A stretch of 40,451 nucleotides of DNA from Deltaproteobacteria bacterium (GTDB taxonomy: Bacteria; Desulfobacterota; Deferrisomatia; Deferrisomatales; BM512), in the NCBI GenBank assembly GCA_002869015.1, contig PKTT01000020.1, positions 1 to 40,451 on the forward strand, in the 5' to 3' direction. A program made the position numbers and the translations under genes. The notes under the pieces were generated by a model, which was not told where the DNA came from, made no database searches, and saw only the letters and a program-made list of their open reading frames with translations. Positions 27,311 through 35,404 of the stretch are shown piece after piece. Numbering within the stretch: position 1 is the first letter of the stretch; every line of letters starts with the position of its first letter.

Positions 27311-27948
27311 TACATCAAGCCAAAATGGTCCGCCTAGTAGAGGATATTGCTGCAAAGTTGGGGGTCACAGACCGCAGGGTGATAGAGGCTGTGGCCTCTG
27401 TCCCCAGACATTGGTTTGTGGATGAGGCCCTTAGACTGCGCGCCTATTCCGATGATGCCCTACCTATAGGTTATGGGCAGACTATCTCCAAAGTCTCTAC
27501 GGTCTTGAGGATGACGGCTCTCTTGAACCCTCAGCGCGGAGAGAAGGTTCTTGAGATAGGCACGGGATCTGGTTTTCAGGCGGCGGTGCTGGCAAGGTTG
27601 GCGGACTCGGTATATTCGGTTGAGCGAGTTGGCGCGCTGGCTTTAAGAGCCAGAGAGATGCTCAACAGTTTGAGGGCTTACCGCGTCCATATCCGTACAG
27701 GAGATGGCTCAAAAGGCTGGGCGAAGCATGCTCCCTATGACAAGATTATAGTAACGGCGGCGGCGGATCGTATGCCCCATGCGCTCCTTGAGCAGTTGGC
27801 CCACGGGGGGCTCCTGGTGACGCCGGTGGCGGGCAGCAGTGGGCAGGTGCTAAAAGAGGTTCGCCGTCTGGATGATGATAATTGGGAGGAGGTGGCCCTT
27901 GAGGCTTGCCGCTTCGTTCCGCTGGTAGAGGGGAGCACGGCAAGGTGA
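27307..27948 (+). CDS. pcm: protein-L-isoaspartate O-methyltransferase
   Basis: Pcm methylates L-isoaspartyl residues in aged proteins so that they can be repaired. The 213-residue protein has SVPRHWFVDEALRLRAY, the family motif ALPIGYGQTISKVSTV (about residues 50-65), SAM motif I VLEIGTGSGFQAAVL (about 81-95) and VTAAADRMPHALLEQL. TTG 27307 is proposed as start because it overlaps the surE stop as TTGA with G-rich sequence before it; ATG 27325 is the alternative. It overlaps yqaA by one base. Confidence 0.93.
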   Translation: MIHQAKMVRLVEDIAAKLGVTDRRVIEAVASVPRHWFVDEALRLRAYSDDALPIGYGQTISKVSTVLRMTALLNPQRGEKVLEIGTGSGFQAAVLARLADSVYSVERVGALALRAREMLNSLRAYRVHIRTGDGSKGWAKHAPYDKIIVTAAADRMPHALLEQLAHGGLLVTPVAGSSGQVLKEVRRLDDDNWEEVALEACRFVPLVEGSTAR

Positions 27949-28541
27949 TGCGCGCTATGCGCCGCTTATACCGCTGGGTGCTATCGTGGGCTGAGCGTCC
28001 AGGGGGAAGCTATGCGCTATTCTGGCTTGCATTTGCGGAGTCCTCCTTCTTCCCAATCCCACCTGATGTGCTCCTTGTTGCTCTTGGAGTCGGCGCCCCG
28101 AGACGAGCCCTCCGCTTCGCGATCATCGCAGGGGTGGGTTCGGTATTAGGAGGTGCCTTTGGATACCTTATTGGACTCCTCTTTATGGATTCGGTGGGGC
28201 AGTGGTTGCTTGATTTTTATAATGCCCAAGCCATGTACGATACAGTTAAGGTGTGGTTTGACACCTACGGCGTTTTAATCGTGGGAATTGCGGGGTTCTC
28301 CCCAATACCCTATAAAGTTTTTACGATTACCGGAGGGGCGTTCGCTATTAACTTCCCCCTCTTCTTGGCAGCCAGTATCCTCTCTCGCTTCGCCAGATTC
28401 TACTTGGTGGGGCTCTTGATAAAATGGAAGGGTGAGGTTGCCCGGGATTTCATTGACAGGCACCTAGATTGGGTGATTGTGGCATTTACGGTGCTACTTG
28501 TCGGCGGTTATTTCCTGATAGCTAATTGGCGGGGTGCCTAA
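27948..28541 (+). CDS. yqaA: DedA/YqaA-family membrane protein (SNARE-associated/VTT domain)
   Basis: A 197-residue inner-membrane protein of the DedA (VTT-domain) superfamily, YqaA branch. It shows the family motif FAESSFFPIPPDVLLVALG (about residues 27-45), a Gly-rich segment with GSVLGGAFGYLIG, and the second re-entrant motif IAGFSPIPYKVFTITGG (about 111-127). Some family members act as phospholipid or undecaprenyl-phosphate translocases; the substrate here is unknown. The ATG overlaps the pcm TGA as TGATG, and the same order is known in Geobacter-type genomes. Confidence 0.88.
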   Translation: MRAMRRLYRWVLSWAERPGGSYALFWLAFAESSFFPIPPDVLLVALGVGAPRRALRFAIIAGVGSVLGGAFGYLIGLLFMDSVGQWLLDFYNAQAMYDTVKVWFDTYGVLIVGIAGFSPIPYKVFTITGGAFAINFPLFLAASILSRFARFYLVGLLIKWKGEVARDFIDRHLDWVIVAFTVLLVGGYFLIANWRGA

Positions 28542-28545
28542 GATC

Positions 28546-29013
28546 ATGAAAAGACCCTTACAAATTTCAGTGGTTGGGGCAGGAAGCGCCGACTCCAATC
28601 TATATAAGCTCGCTAAAGAGGTTGGCGAGCAAATCGCCTTGCGGGGGGGAGTGCTTGTATGCGGCGGCTTAGGCGGCGTTATGGAAGCTGCCTGCCGAGG
28701 GGCCTCGGAGGCCGGGGGGTTGACGGTTGGAATACTGCCTGGACCTGAAGCCAAAGAGGCGAACCCTTGGGTTGGGGTTATCATACCAACTGGTATAGGC
28801 CACGCTAGAAACGTACTGGTAGCCCAGTCCGGCGATGTTGTAATAGCCCTGCCCGGGGAGAGAGGGACGATGAGCGAGATAGCCATCGCGCTTAAAACAG
28901 GCAGGCCGGTCATAGGAGTCAGGGCTTGGGGCGATATTGAGGGCGTCGAGGTCGAAGTTGATGCCAAAAACGCGGTCGCCAAGGCGTTCGAGTTTGCGGG
29001 GGGCGAGCGGTGA
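28546..29013 (+). CDS. LOG-like protein, TIGR00725 type
   Basis: A 155-residue Rossmann-fold protein of the SLOG/LOG superfamily (lysine decarboxylase-like), small TIGR00725 type. Visible motifs are VVGAGSADS at the start, CGGLGGVMEAACRGA (about residues 41-55), and the nucleotide-binding loop PGERGTMSEIAIALKTG (about 101-117). In typical LOG proteins this loop is PGGxGTxxE; here the second Gly is Glu. LOG enzymes cleave cytokinin monophosphates, but the small group has no firmly known substrate. ATG 28546 is chosen with GGCGGGG upstream; a GTG at 28534 is possible. It overlaps the next gene by GTGA. Confidence 0.82.
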   Translation: MKRPLQISVVGAGSADSNLYKLAKEVGEQIALRGGVLVCGGLGGVMEAACRGASEAGGLTVGILPGPEAKEANPWVGVIIPTGIGHARNVLVAQSGDVVIALPGERGTMSEIAIALKTGRPVIGVRAWGDIEGVEVEVDAKNAVAKAFEFAGGER

Positions 29014-29747
29014 AGATACGGCTGCTCTTTTTGCTCCTACTTTTAACGGCTTGCGCTGCGACATATGGTGAGCAATACATCGTCTCGCCTGGAGAGAGCA
29101 TCGAATCAATTTCCAGGGATCGTGGAGTGTCTTCCAATTTAGTTCGGGAGATGAACTACCTTCGTTCCGAGGACAAGGTTGCTGCCGGGGATATAATCTT
29201 TTTGCCCGCCTCGTCAGGTGAGATAAAGAGTGAGAAACCAGTTAAAAAGGCTGCAACTAAATCCTATGCTGCCCCGAAGAGCCGCCCAACAACCAAACCT
29301 TCTCCAAAGATAGCCAAGGTTGATAAAGCTCCGGTTAAACACAAGCCTCAAAAGAGCGCATCTCCTAAAAAGGCAAGCGCCAAACCCATGAAGGTTTCAA
29401 ATAGCGGCTTCCAATGGCCCTTGACCGGGAAGGTGCTATGCGAGTTTGGCGATGGTGGTGGCAAGGGCATCGAAATTGAGAGTGCTTCTGGGAAGTCGGT
29501 TTTGAGCGCCGCAAAGGGCAAGGTCTCCTATGCGGGGCTTCCCGCCCGCGCTTATGGACACATGGTCATCGTGGACCACGGCGCGGACCGCTATACGGTT
29601 TATTCCAACCTCAAATCTTTGGAGATCAAGGCAGGGCAGAAAGTTGCCAGAGGCGAAGTCCTCGGTACCGTTAGTGATTTTCTCCACTTTGAAGTCAGAG
29701 ACAAGGGCAGCGCCCGCGATCCCCTTTTATACTTGCCGAGCCGCTGA
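29010..29747 (+). CDS. nlpD: NlpD-like lipoprotein: LysM plus degenerate LytM/M23 domain
   Basis: A 245-residue lipoprotein candidate with signal peptide and lipobox LLTAC (Cys near residue 15). A LysM peptidoglycan-binding domain follows (about 22-66, YIVSPGESIESISRD), then a Lys/Pro/Ala-rich linker (about 70-130), then an M23 domain (about 132-242, GKSVLSAAKGKVSYAG, FLHFEVRDKG). Zinc ligands appear lost: the first His/Asp site reads GKGIEIE, and the usual HLHFE reads FLHFE. This fits NlpD/EnvC-type activators of cell-wall amidases rather than a peptidase. The start is GTG, overlapping the LOG-like gene as GTGA; the sigma factor gene follows, as nlpD-rpoS do in enterobacteria. Confidence 0.87.
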   Translation: MKIRLLFLLLLLTACAATYGEQYIVSPGESIESISRDRGVSSNLVREMNYLRSEDKVAAGDIIFLPASSGEIKSEKPVKKAATKSYAAPKSRPTTKPSPKIAKVDKAPVKHKPQKSASPKKASAKPMKVSNSGFQWPLTGKVLCEFGDGGGKGIEIESASGKSVLSAAKGKVSYAGLPARAYGHMVIVDHGADRYTVYSNLKSLEIKAGQKVARGEVLGTVSDFLHFEVRDKGSARDPLLYLPSR

Positions 29748-29804
29748 TACACCTATTACCATTACCTACTGGGGAGAAGGGGAAACTCTTTTCAGAGGGG
29801 AAGT

Positions 29805-30722
29805 ATGGGTAAGGGAATTGGTAGCCGGGGCTCGGATGACACAAACCCTGACGGTAGCGTAAAGAAAAGTCAAGGCAGCGGCGAGAAGAGGTCTGCGGGT
29901 AGCGCCATAACCCTATACCTCTCGGATATCCGCTCTATAGACCTCTTAAGCGCCGATGAGGAGCTTGCGCTGGCCGACTCTATGGCTGCCGGGGATGCAT
30001 CAGCGCGTGCAAAACTTATCGAGGCAAATTTGCGTCTCGTTGTGAGCATGGCGCGGCGTTACTCCAATAGAGGGCTCCCGCTATTGGACCTTATCGAAGA
30101 GGGCAATATCGGCCTAATCCGCGCCGTGGAAAAATTCCGCACAGACAAAGGATGCAGATTTTCGACCTATGCGACCTGGTGGGTAAGGCAGGCGCTGGAG
30201 CGTGCCCTTGTGAATCAGGCAAATACTGTCCGCCTGCCGGTGCATGTCTCCGAAGACCTCGATCGACTTATAAGAACGGCTGAATTTTTGCGCCGGGAAA
30301 ATGGCTGCGAGCCATCTGATAATACGCTTGCGGAGGAGCTGGGCGTATCGGTAGAGCGGGTAAGGAAGCTGACGACTCTTATTCGGCGAACATTCAGCTT
30401 CGACCAGCCACTGGGAGAAGAGGGTGATTTTAGCCTCCACGATACGCTGGAAGATAAAGATTCACCCACACCCATGGATTGCCTCCATCAGGATGAGTTG
30501 GTGGCTCTGGTGGAATCATGGGTTGAGTCCCTTCGGCCGCGTGAGCAGGAGATTATCGGTATGCGCTACGGGCTTGGGGAGCAGGACCCCATGACGCTTG
30601 AGGAGCTGGGAAAGCTAAATGGGGTCACACGAGAGCGCATAAGGCAAATTGAGAAGGGCGCAATACTCAAGCTTCGCAAGATGGCGATAAAAAAGAGAAT
30701 ACAGTTGACAACCGTTCTTTGA
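29805..30722 (+). CDS. rpoS: RNA polymerase sigma factor, sigma70 family (RpoS-like)
   Basis: A 305-residue group 1/2 sigma factor. Region 1.2 is around [18 protein letters not shown], region 2 is complete ([32 protein letters not shown], then [17 protein letters not shown], about residues 77-130), region 3 follows with TVRLPVHV, and region 4 has the helix-turn-helix [18 protein letters not shown] near 275. It lacks the long region 1.1 and spacer of RpoD. Together with the surE-pcm-nlpD neighbourhood this suggests RpoS, the general stress sigma factor. AGAGGGG lies before the ATG. Confidence 0.9.
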   Translation: MGKGIGSRGSDDTNPDGSVKKSQGSGEKRSAGSAITLYLSDIRSIDLLSADEELALADSMAAGDASARAKLIEANLRLVVSMARRYSNRGLPLLDLIEEGNIGLIRAVEKFRTDKGCRFSTYATWWVRQALERALVNQANTVRLPVHVSEDLDRLIRTAEFLRRENGCEPSDNTLAEELGVSVERVRKLTTLIRRTFSFDQPLGEEGDFSLHDTLEDKDSPTPMDCLHQDELVALVESWVESLRPREQEIIGMRYGLGEQDPMTLEELGKLNGVTRERIRQIEKGAILKLRKMAIKKRIQLTTVL

Positions 30723-30765
30723 TGTATTCAATTGGGATTTATATTTCATTTTAAAGGGAGTGCCC

Positions 30766-31281
30766 GTGGACCAGCTAAAAGATATGATCCGGGAGGTCAA
30801 GGATTTCCCCAAGCCGGGAATAGGCTTTAAGGACATAACTACCTTACTGCGAGATGCCTCAAGCTTCAACCGCGCCGTTGACCTCATGGCGCACCGATAC
30901 CTCGATGTGAAAATCGATATTGTTTTGGGTGTTGAGGCGCGGGGCTTCGTAATGGGCGCTGCGCTGGCGTATAAATTGAACAAGGGGGTTATCCTCGTAA
31001 GGAAACCCGGCAAGCTGCCCTATAAGACAAACTCCATCTCCTATGACCTTGAGTATGGTAGCGATACCCTTGAGATACATCAGGATGCGATAACTCCCGG
31101 ACAGCGGATTCTAATCGTTGACGACCTCCTTGCCACTGGCGGTACTGTCAAAGCTGTTGCCGACCTGATAACGAATATGGGTGGAGAGATAGTTGAATGC
31201 TCATTTTTGGCAGAGCTCTCATTTTTATCCGGGCGAAAAAAATTGGAGGGGCTGCAGGTGTACAGCCTTCTTACCTTTTGA
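30766..31281 (+). CDS. apt: adenine phosphoribosyltransferase
   Basis: Apt salvages adenine to AMP with PRPP. The 171-residue protein has the N-terminal [18 protein letters not shown], the substrate-loop [14 protein letters not shown] (about 58-71), the KPGKLPY loop, and the PRPP-binding [14 protein letters not shown] (about 114-127). The GTG at 30766 is preferred to the one at 30760 because AGGGAG is then at normal distance. It could recycle adenine from methylthioadenosine, linking to mtnA elsewhere in the window, though that is inference. It overlaps the next gene as TTGA. Confidence 0.95.
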   Translation: MDQLKDMIREVKDFPKPGIGFKDITTLLRDASSFNRAVDLMAHRYLDVKIDIVLGVEARGFVMGAALAYKLNKGVILVRKPGKLPYKTNSISYDLEYGSDTLEIHQDAITPGQRILIVDDLLATGGTVKAVADLITNMGGEIVECSFLAELSFLSGRKKLEGLQVYSLLTF

Positions 31282-32261
31282 GGGTTAGCCATATATTAAC
31301 GAGCGCCGGAGCCTTACTCTTGCTCACGGCATTCAATCTCACCCTTATGTTGGGGTGCGGTGATACCAAGCTCGGGAATTGGTATATAGAGGATTCCGAA
31401 GAAGAGGTGGTCGACGACACTGAGATTGAAGTTGTCGGTCAGGATATATTGAATGACGCTTCCGGCGTAGCAGTTTACGGCAGCTTTTTATACGTTACGG
31501 ACCCAAATAGAGACAGTCTCTTTAAGTTGGACCAGGGGTATGTGGGCACAGCTGACGAGCAGGTTTTGGAGGTTGGCGTCCTCGGCGACGGAGAGCTTGA
31601 GTTTGATAGCCCCGCAGATGTAGTTGTGGACAGTGATGGGGACATCTACGTTGCCGATACAGGTAACGCAAGGATACAGAAGATTTCACGGGACGGTATT
31701 TTCATTAAGGAGTGGGGAAGCGATATACTTCAGGCTCCTGTAGGACTCTTCATGACCGCCAATGGGTACCTTTATGTAACTGATAAAAACATTGGCAAGG
31801 TATTTAAGTACAGCTCCGAAGGGATAAAAGAAGCAGAGGAGTATGGCCTTGAGCCAAACACTACCGCCAACGGCAGCTTGTCGACACCCACTGACGTAGT
31901 GGTTGGGATAAATGGCGACATATACATAGTAAACAGCGGTAATGACCGCATTGAGGTCTTCGGCCCCGATGGAACTTACAAATTCAATTTCAATGAGGAT
32001 AGCTTAGGCGATCCCGCCTTTCTCTCACCCTACTCGATTGCCATTGATTCCTCAGGTCGAATCTATGTATCCGATATAGACCATGAGGAGGTTCTGCGCT
32101 TCGACTCGGAAGGTAACTACAAATCCTCTATCGACGGTGCGGGCGATACGGGGCTCTTTAACATACCTATGGGAATCGATACCTCAGGGACATGGCTATT
32201 TGTTGCTGAGTCAGGGTCAAAGAGAGTGCGGAAAGTCCCCTTCAGCGAATTTCCTCAGTAA
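31278..32261 (+). CDS. NHL-repeat beta-propeller lipoprotein
   Basis: The 327-residue protein has a lipoprotein signal ending LMLGC (Cys near residue 25) and then about six NHL-type repeats forming a beta-propeller. Repeats are recognisable as [58 protein letters not shown] and the last [19 protein letters not shown]. It should sit on the outer or inner membrane facing the periplasm or surface; the ligand is unknown. The TTG at 31278 is proposed as start because it overlaps the apt stop as TTGA and gives a clean signal peptide; no ATG start does so. Confidence 0.83.
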   Translation: MRVSHILTSAGALLLLTAFNLTLMLGCGDTKLGNWYIEDSEEEVVDDTEIEVVGQDILNDASGVAVYGSFLYVTDPNRDSLFKLDQGYVGTADEQVLEVGVLGDGELEFDSPADVVVDSDGDIYVADTGNARIQKISRDGIFIKEWGSDILQAPVGLFMTANGYLYVTDKNIGKVFKYSSEGIKEAEEYGLEPNTTANGSLSTPTDVVVGINGDIYIVNSGNDRIEVFGPDGTYKFNFNEDSLGDPAFLSPYSIAIDSSGRIYVSDIDHEEVLRFDSEGNYKSSIDGAGDTGLFNIPMGIDTSGTWLFVAESGSKRVRKVPFSEFPQ

Positions 32262-32302
32262 TTTAAATAAGAATAAATCAGGCAATCAAAGGAAGCGCTG
32301 CA

Positions 32303-32629
32303 ATGAAAAAGCAGATTGTGATCGACTTCGATCGTGGTGATGACTATAGAATGATCCCGATGACGGGCGCGTGGGCTACCCACACCCCAACCGGGGATAT
32401 AGTCGCAGAGATTTTTGTAGAGCGAAGGCTCCCCCCAAGGGAAGTTACACTTGAGGTGGATGGGGCGCAAGCGAGGGAAATTGACCAGCAGGCCGGGCGC
32501 CTAGTCCGAGAGGTTCAAGCAGGGCTTGTAATGCGACCGGAGGTAGCGTTGGCATTTGGTCAGTGGCTAATCGCCAAAGCCCAGCAGGCCGGAGTCAAAC
32601 CGCAGGTGCCGAGCGAAGAGACAAATTGA
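32303..32629 (+). CDS. conserved-looking small protein of unknown function
   Basis: A 108-residue soluble protein. It starts KKQIVIDFDRGDDYRMIPM, has a Gly/Thr-rich ATHTPTGDIVAEIFVERRLP segment that looks like a beta-hairpin, and ends in a helical REVQAGLVMRPEVALAFGQW segment. No catalytic motif, signal or membrane segment is seen, and I do not recognise the family. AAAGGAAGCG precedes the ATG. It overlaps the NFACT-R gene as TTGA, so the two are probably made together. Confidence 0.65.
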   Translation: MKKQIVIDFDRGDDYRMIPMTGAWATHTPTGDIVAEIFVERRLPPREVTLEVDGAQAREIDQQAGRLVREVQAGLVMRPEVALAFGQWLIAKAQQAGVKPQVPSEETN

Positions 32630-33027
32630 GCGAGTCTGAAGTTAGAGCTATCCCCCAAGGGCTTAAGGTCCACAGGTACGAATTGGATGGCGGCTGGGAA
32701 GTATGGGCTGGAAAGAGCCAGGAAGATAATGACAGGCTATCCATAAAAATAGCTTCCCCAAACGATTGGTGGTTTCACGTCCGGGGCATGCCGGGCAGTC
32801 ATGTAGTGCTCTTCGTAGGCGGTGGGCCGGAGCCGCCCCGCTCCACAGTTAAAGAGGCCGCAGCTATAGCTGCTTACCACTCTAAAGCGAGAGAGGGCGG
32901 ACTCGTTCCAGTTGCCGCTTGCCGTGCGCGCTATGTAACAAAACCCCCTAAGGCCAAGCCTGGTACCGTCTCCATCCGGAAAGAGGAGGTAATAAAGGTG
33001 CGGCCGAAGGTGCCCGCTGCCGCCTAA
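32626..33027 (+). CDS. standalone NFACT-R (DUF814) RNA-binding domain protein
   Basis: The 133-residue protein consists almost only of an NFACT-R domain, normally the C-terminal RNA-binding domain of RqcH/NEMF/Fibronectin-binding-like proteins that bind tRNA and stalled 50S subunits. The signature is PNDWWFHVRGMPGSHVVLF (about residues 44-62), followed by TVKEAAAIAAYHSKARE and the basic YVTKPPKAKPGTVSIRKEE. The NFACT-N and coiled-coil parts are absent. TTG 32626 overlaps the upstream TGA. Its TAA stop overlaps that of the convergent DUF1847 gene. Confidence 0.85.
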   Translation: MSESEVRAIPQGLKVHRYELDGGWEVWAGKSQEDNDRLSIKIASPNDWWFHVRGMPGSHVVLFVGGGPEPPRSTVKEAAAIAAYHSKAREGGLVPVAACRARYVTKPPKAKPGTVSIRKEEVIKVRPKVPAAA

Positions 33028-33749
33028 TCCTCCTCAATTACAAGTTTTTGCGACTGAAGGCGCTTGTAGTAAAAATTCTGCCCATAGAGCACGCTGACAG
33101 GATTGTGCCCGGTAACTCTATCCTTTACGACCAGCGTAGTCACCGGGGCCTCTGAGTATTTGTTAAAGAGCATGTCGTGCCCTACGCAGAGCCCCACAAT
33201 AATATTCATATCGGTTCCCGCCTGATTGAGGAGCTTGGCTTGCGCCACAGGGTTACATGCTGGTTCAAAGCCGCCGGGAATGACCTTATCCTCCTCCAAG
33301 AGGCCTAGCTCAAGCTTATCTATCGAGCCTGCCTTGCAGCATACGCTAAGAGGATCAAACCCTTGAGCTTTTAGTATCTCAGAAAGCCTTTTAGTCTCCT
33401 CAAGGAGCCCAAGGCATGTTGCGATGCCAATCCGCTCATACCCCATCAACCTGGCAAGCGCTATTGTATCCTCAACCCTTGTCCAGCGTGCGTTTACAGC
33501 AGTTGAGCCAGGTATCGGCTGATAGCACATGCCCTCCACCCTGGCTGCCACAAAGGCCAATTTAGCATCTGCCTCGTTACCTTTGTAGAGCTCGAAGCAT
33601 TCGTTTATCAGCTCTTCATTGTCGTTTGAGGGGCAATTTTTAGGCTTTGGCGGTGCGTTTTCGGGGTCCCCCGACCAGCAGTTGGTCGTCCCCTTTTTTT
33701 TCCAAACAGCTATGCAGTCAGCGCAGGAATAGCTTTTCTTATCAGACAT
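33024..33749 (-). CDS. DUF1847 putative metal-binding protein
   Basis: The 241-residue protein matches the DUF1847 family found in anaerobes. The N-terminus has a Cys pattern (SCADCIAVWKKKGTTNCWSG, plus PKNCPS) that looks like a metal site, and more cysteines follow (MCYQP, CLGLLEE, SVCCKAG, ACNPVAQA, LCVGHDMLF). The middle is an alpha/beta domain (VEDTIALARLMGYERIGIA). No experimentally known role comes to mind. ATG 33749 is chosen because GGAGG lies before it at seven bases; an upstream start lacks this. It is followed after 145 bases upstream by the PilZ gene on the same strand. Confidence 0.85.
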   Translation of the reverse strand: MSDKKSYSCADCIAVWKKKGTTNCWSGDPENAPPKPKNCPSNDNEELINECFELYKGNEADAKLAFVAARVEGMCYQPIPGSTAVNARWTRVEDTIALARLMGYERIGIATCLGLLEETKRLSEILKAQGFDPLSVCCKAGSIDKLELGLLEEDKVIPGGFEPACNPVAQAKLLNQAGTDMNIIVGLCVGHDMLFNKYSEAPVTTLVVKDRVTGHNPVSVLYGQNFYYKRLQSQKLVIEED

Positions 33750-33894
33750 GTATTTCCTCCACGATAAGTTTTCTTTAATTTTTGGCACAGGGAAAGAGGG
33801 TTGTCCAATAAAAAAGGGGGAATTGTTCCGGAGGTGTGAATATCACAACTTGAGGGAGTATCTCCTCAAAACCATGCGTGAGAGAATATTGACC

Positions 33895-34215
33895 CTATTG
33901 GTATATAGTTTTTATTGCTTCTTCAAGCTCTTTTGAAATGTTTACCAGCTCTACTGCAAATCCTGGCCGCGCTGAACGAATCATACCTACATTGCCCCGC
34001 TTATGTCTGCAAACGATGGCCTCTGCCTCAATCCCCTCTTGAGTACCCCTTGGGTATATAAGAAGGTCAAGGTGAGTTCCTATTGGAAATGATTTTGAGG
34101 ATATGAGAAACATTCCGCTCTCACTGACATCTTGCGTGGGGCACAGGAGCTTGCTTGGCAATACGCGGACGCTCCAGCGCACCTTTTTTCTTGCCGCAGA
34201 TCTTTTCTCCGCCAT
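33895..34215 (-). CDS. PilZ-domain protein
   Basis: A 106-residue single-domain PilZ protein, a likely cyclic di-GMP receptor. The two ligand motifs are visible: the basic RKKVRWSVRV (about residues 9-18, RxxxR-type) and DVSESGMFLIS (about 29-39, D/NxSxxG). The beta-barrel continues through FPIGTHLDLLIYP and GFAVELVNIS. No output domain is attached, so it would act through a partner. AGGAGGGG lies directly before the ATG at 34215. Target unknown; the glycosylation genes to the right are one possibility. Confidence 0.82.
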   Translation of the reverse strand: MAEKRSAARKKVRWSVRVLPSKLLCPTQDVSESGMFLISSKSFPIGTHLDLLIYPRGTQEGIEAEAIVCRHKRGNVGMIRSARPGFAVELVNISKELEEAIKTIYQ

Positions 34216-34319
34216 TAGTCCCCTCCTCTTAAAGGCAGCTTGGAAAAGCACTCCTAAGTCATTTTATCAAAAGATTCAATAAAACGATAATTTTGCTCTT
34301 GTCCCTTGAAGTATGGGTT

Positions 34320-35348
34320 TCATAGGCTATTTTCGTTTTTTTCATCAAATATGATCTCGGCTCGCAAGTGGTAGGGCACTCCTAGAAGGTAATCAATATA
34401 TGTTAATCGCATGATTGCTAAGGCGGCATAGATAAGGGGGTTTAGCTCCCTTTCTTGGGTAAGGTACTTAACCTCAGCGGCTGAGCGGAGAGGATTAAAC
34501 CATATCTTGTAGCTCAAGCCCATATGCCGACATAGCATCGTAAGGGACTTCTTTGTGAAGAGATTAATGTGCCCTGGAAATGTTGGAGGCTTTTTGTTGC
34601 CTCGGATAAAATCCTGTAGCTTGTATCTGGCTTTTAGCAGCTTCTCATTTGGGACTTCAAGCAGAATTTTGGAGCCAGGGGGCGATATATCCATAAGCTC
34701 TTTGATCAGCTTTGCTGGATAAGCAATGTGCTCCAAGACATTATCCATAAAAAATAATATTCTTTTGCCCTTTTGTGACAATTCCTCTACCAGAACCGGT
34801 AACACTTCAGCTGCAGAACCCTCAATTACAGATAGCCCTCTTTTTCTCAAAAATGAGGCAAAGACCTTGTTGGGTTCAATTATGTGGTAACCAACAGCAG
34901 GTTTTGCCTCTCTCACTATTGATGCGACCAGGCCGAGACCGGCTCCAAGCTCCACAATCTCCATTCCGTCTTCAAGGTTTTTCACAAGCCAATTGGCTTT
35001 TTCTCCTGCAACCGGCATGAAGAGATCAAGGCTTTTTTCATAATTCAGGTAGGTGCTCTCAGTGTCCTCTTTTTTAACTTCAACTTCAGAAGTATAAGGA
35101 CTCAGAGCGCCCCCACTGCATGAAGGGCATTTTACCCACTCCAAATGTTTCCAAACTATATATGGTTTTGCCGACTGAGGGCTTTCGCAAATGGGGCAGT
35201 TAGTGGGAGAGTAATCTGTTGCCAAGGTTTTTATAAGCTCCGAAGAGTCATGTTTTAGGTTTGTATTAATGTGCGAATGGAATTGGCAAAATAATGTTTC
35301 ATAGTATAGCTTTGTGGCTGCTCTTATTTTGCCTGTGAGCTTGTGCAA
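34320..35348 (-). CDS. zinc-ribbon class I SAM methyltransferase
   Basis: The 342-residue protein has an N-terminal zinc ribbon (CPICESPQ near residue 51 and CPSCSG near 77) and a class I methyltransferase domain of the Methyltransf_23 type (about 110-250). Motif I is MEIVELGAGLGLVASIV, with FFMDNVLEHIAYPAKLI and LLEVPNEKLL further on. Proteins with this arrangement often methylate sugars or other cell-surface precursors. The start is uncertain: TTG 35348 has no clear ribosome binding site. It is divergent from the UbiA-type gene (56 bases), suggesting common control with the glycosylation cluster. Confidence 0.78.
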   Translation of the reverse strand: MHKLTGKIRAATKLYYETLFCQFHSHINTNLKHDSSELIKTLATDYSPTNCPICESPQSAKPYIVWKHLEWVKCPSCSGGALSPYTSEVEVKKEDTESTYLNYEKSLDLFMPVAGEKANWLVKNLEDGMEIVELGAGLGLVASIVREAKPAVGYHIIEPNKVFASFLRKRGLSVIEGSAAEVLPVLVEELSQKGKRILFFMDNVLEHIAYPAKLIKELMDISPPGSKILLEVPNEKLLKARYKLQDFIRGNKKPPTFPGHINLFTKKSLTMLCRHMGLSYKIWFNPLRSAAEVKYLTQERELNPLIYAALAIMRLTYIDYLLGVPYHLRAEIIFDEKNENSL

Positions 35349-35404
35349 GTGTTATTATGATTTTAACCTGAAAACAGTAAATAACGCCATCCAGACAAGT
35401 TGCC

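Noticed and set aside
33860-33883. Small inverted repeat (TTGAGG/CCTCAA) between the DUF1847 and PilZ genes
   Set aside because: The stem is six pairs with no T-run on either strand, too weak to call a terminator or operator.
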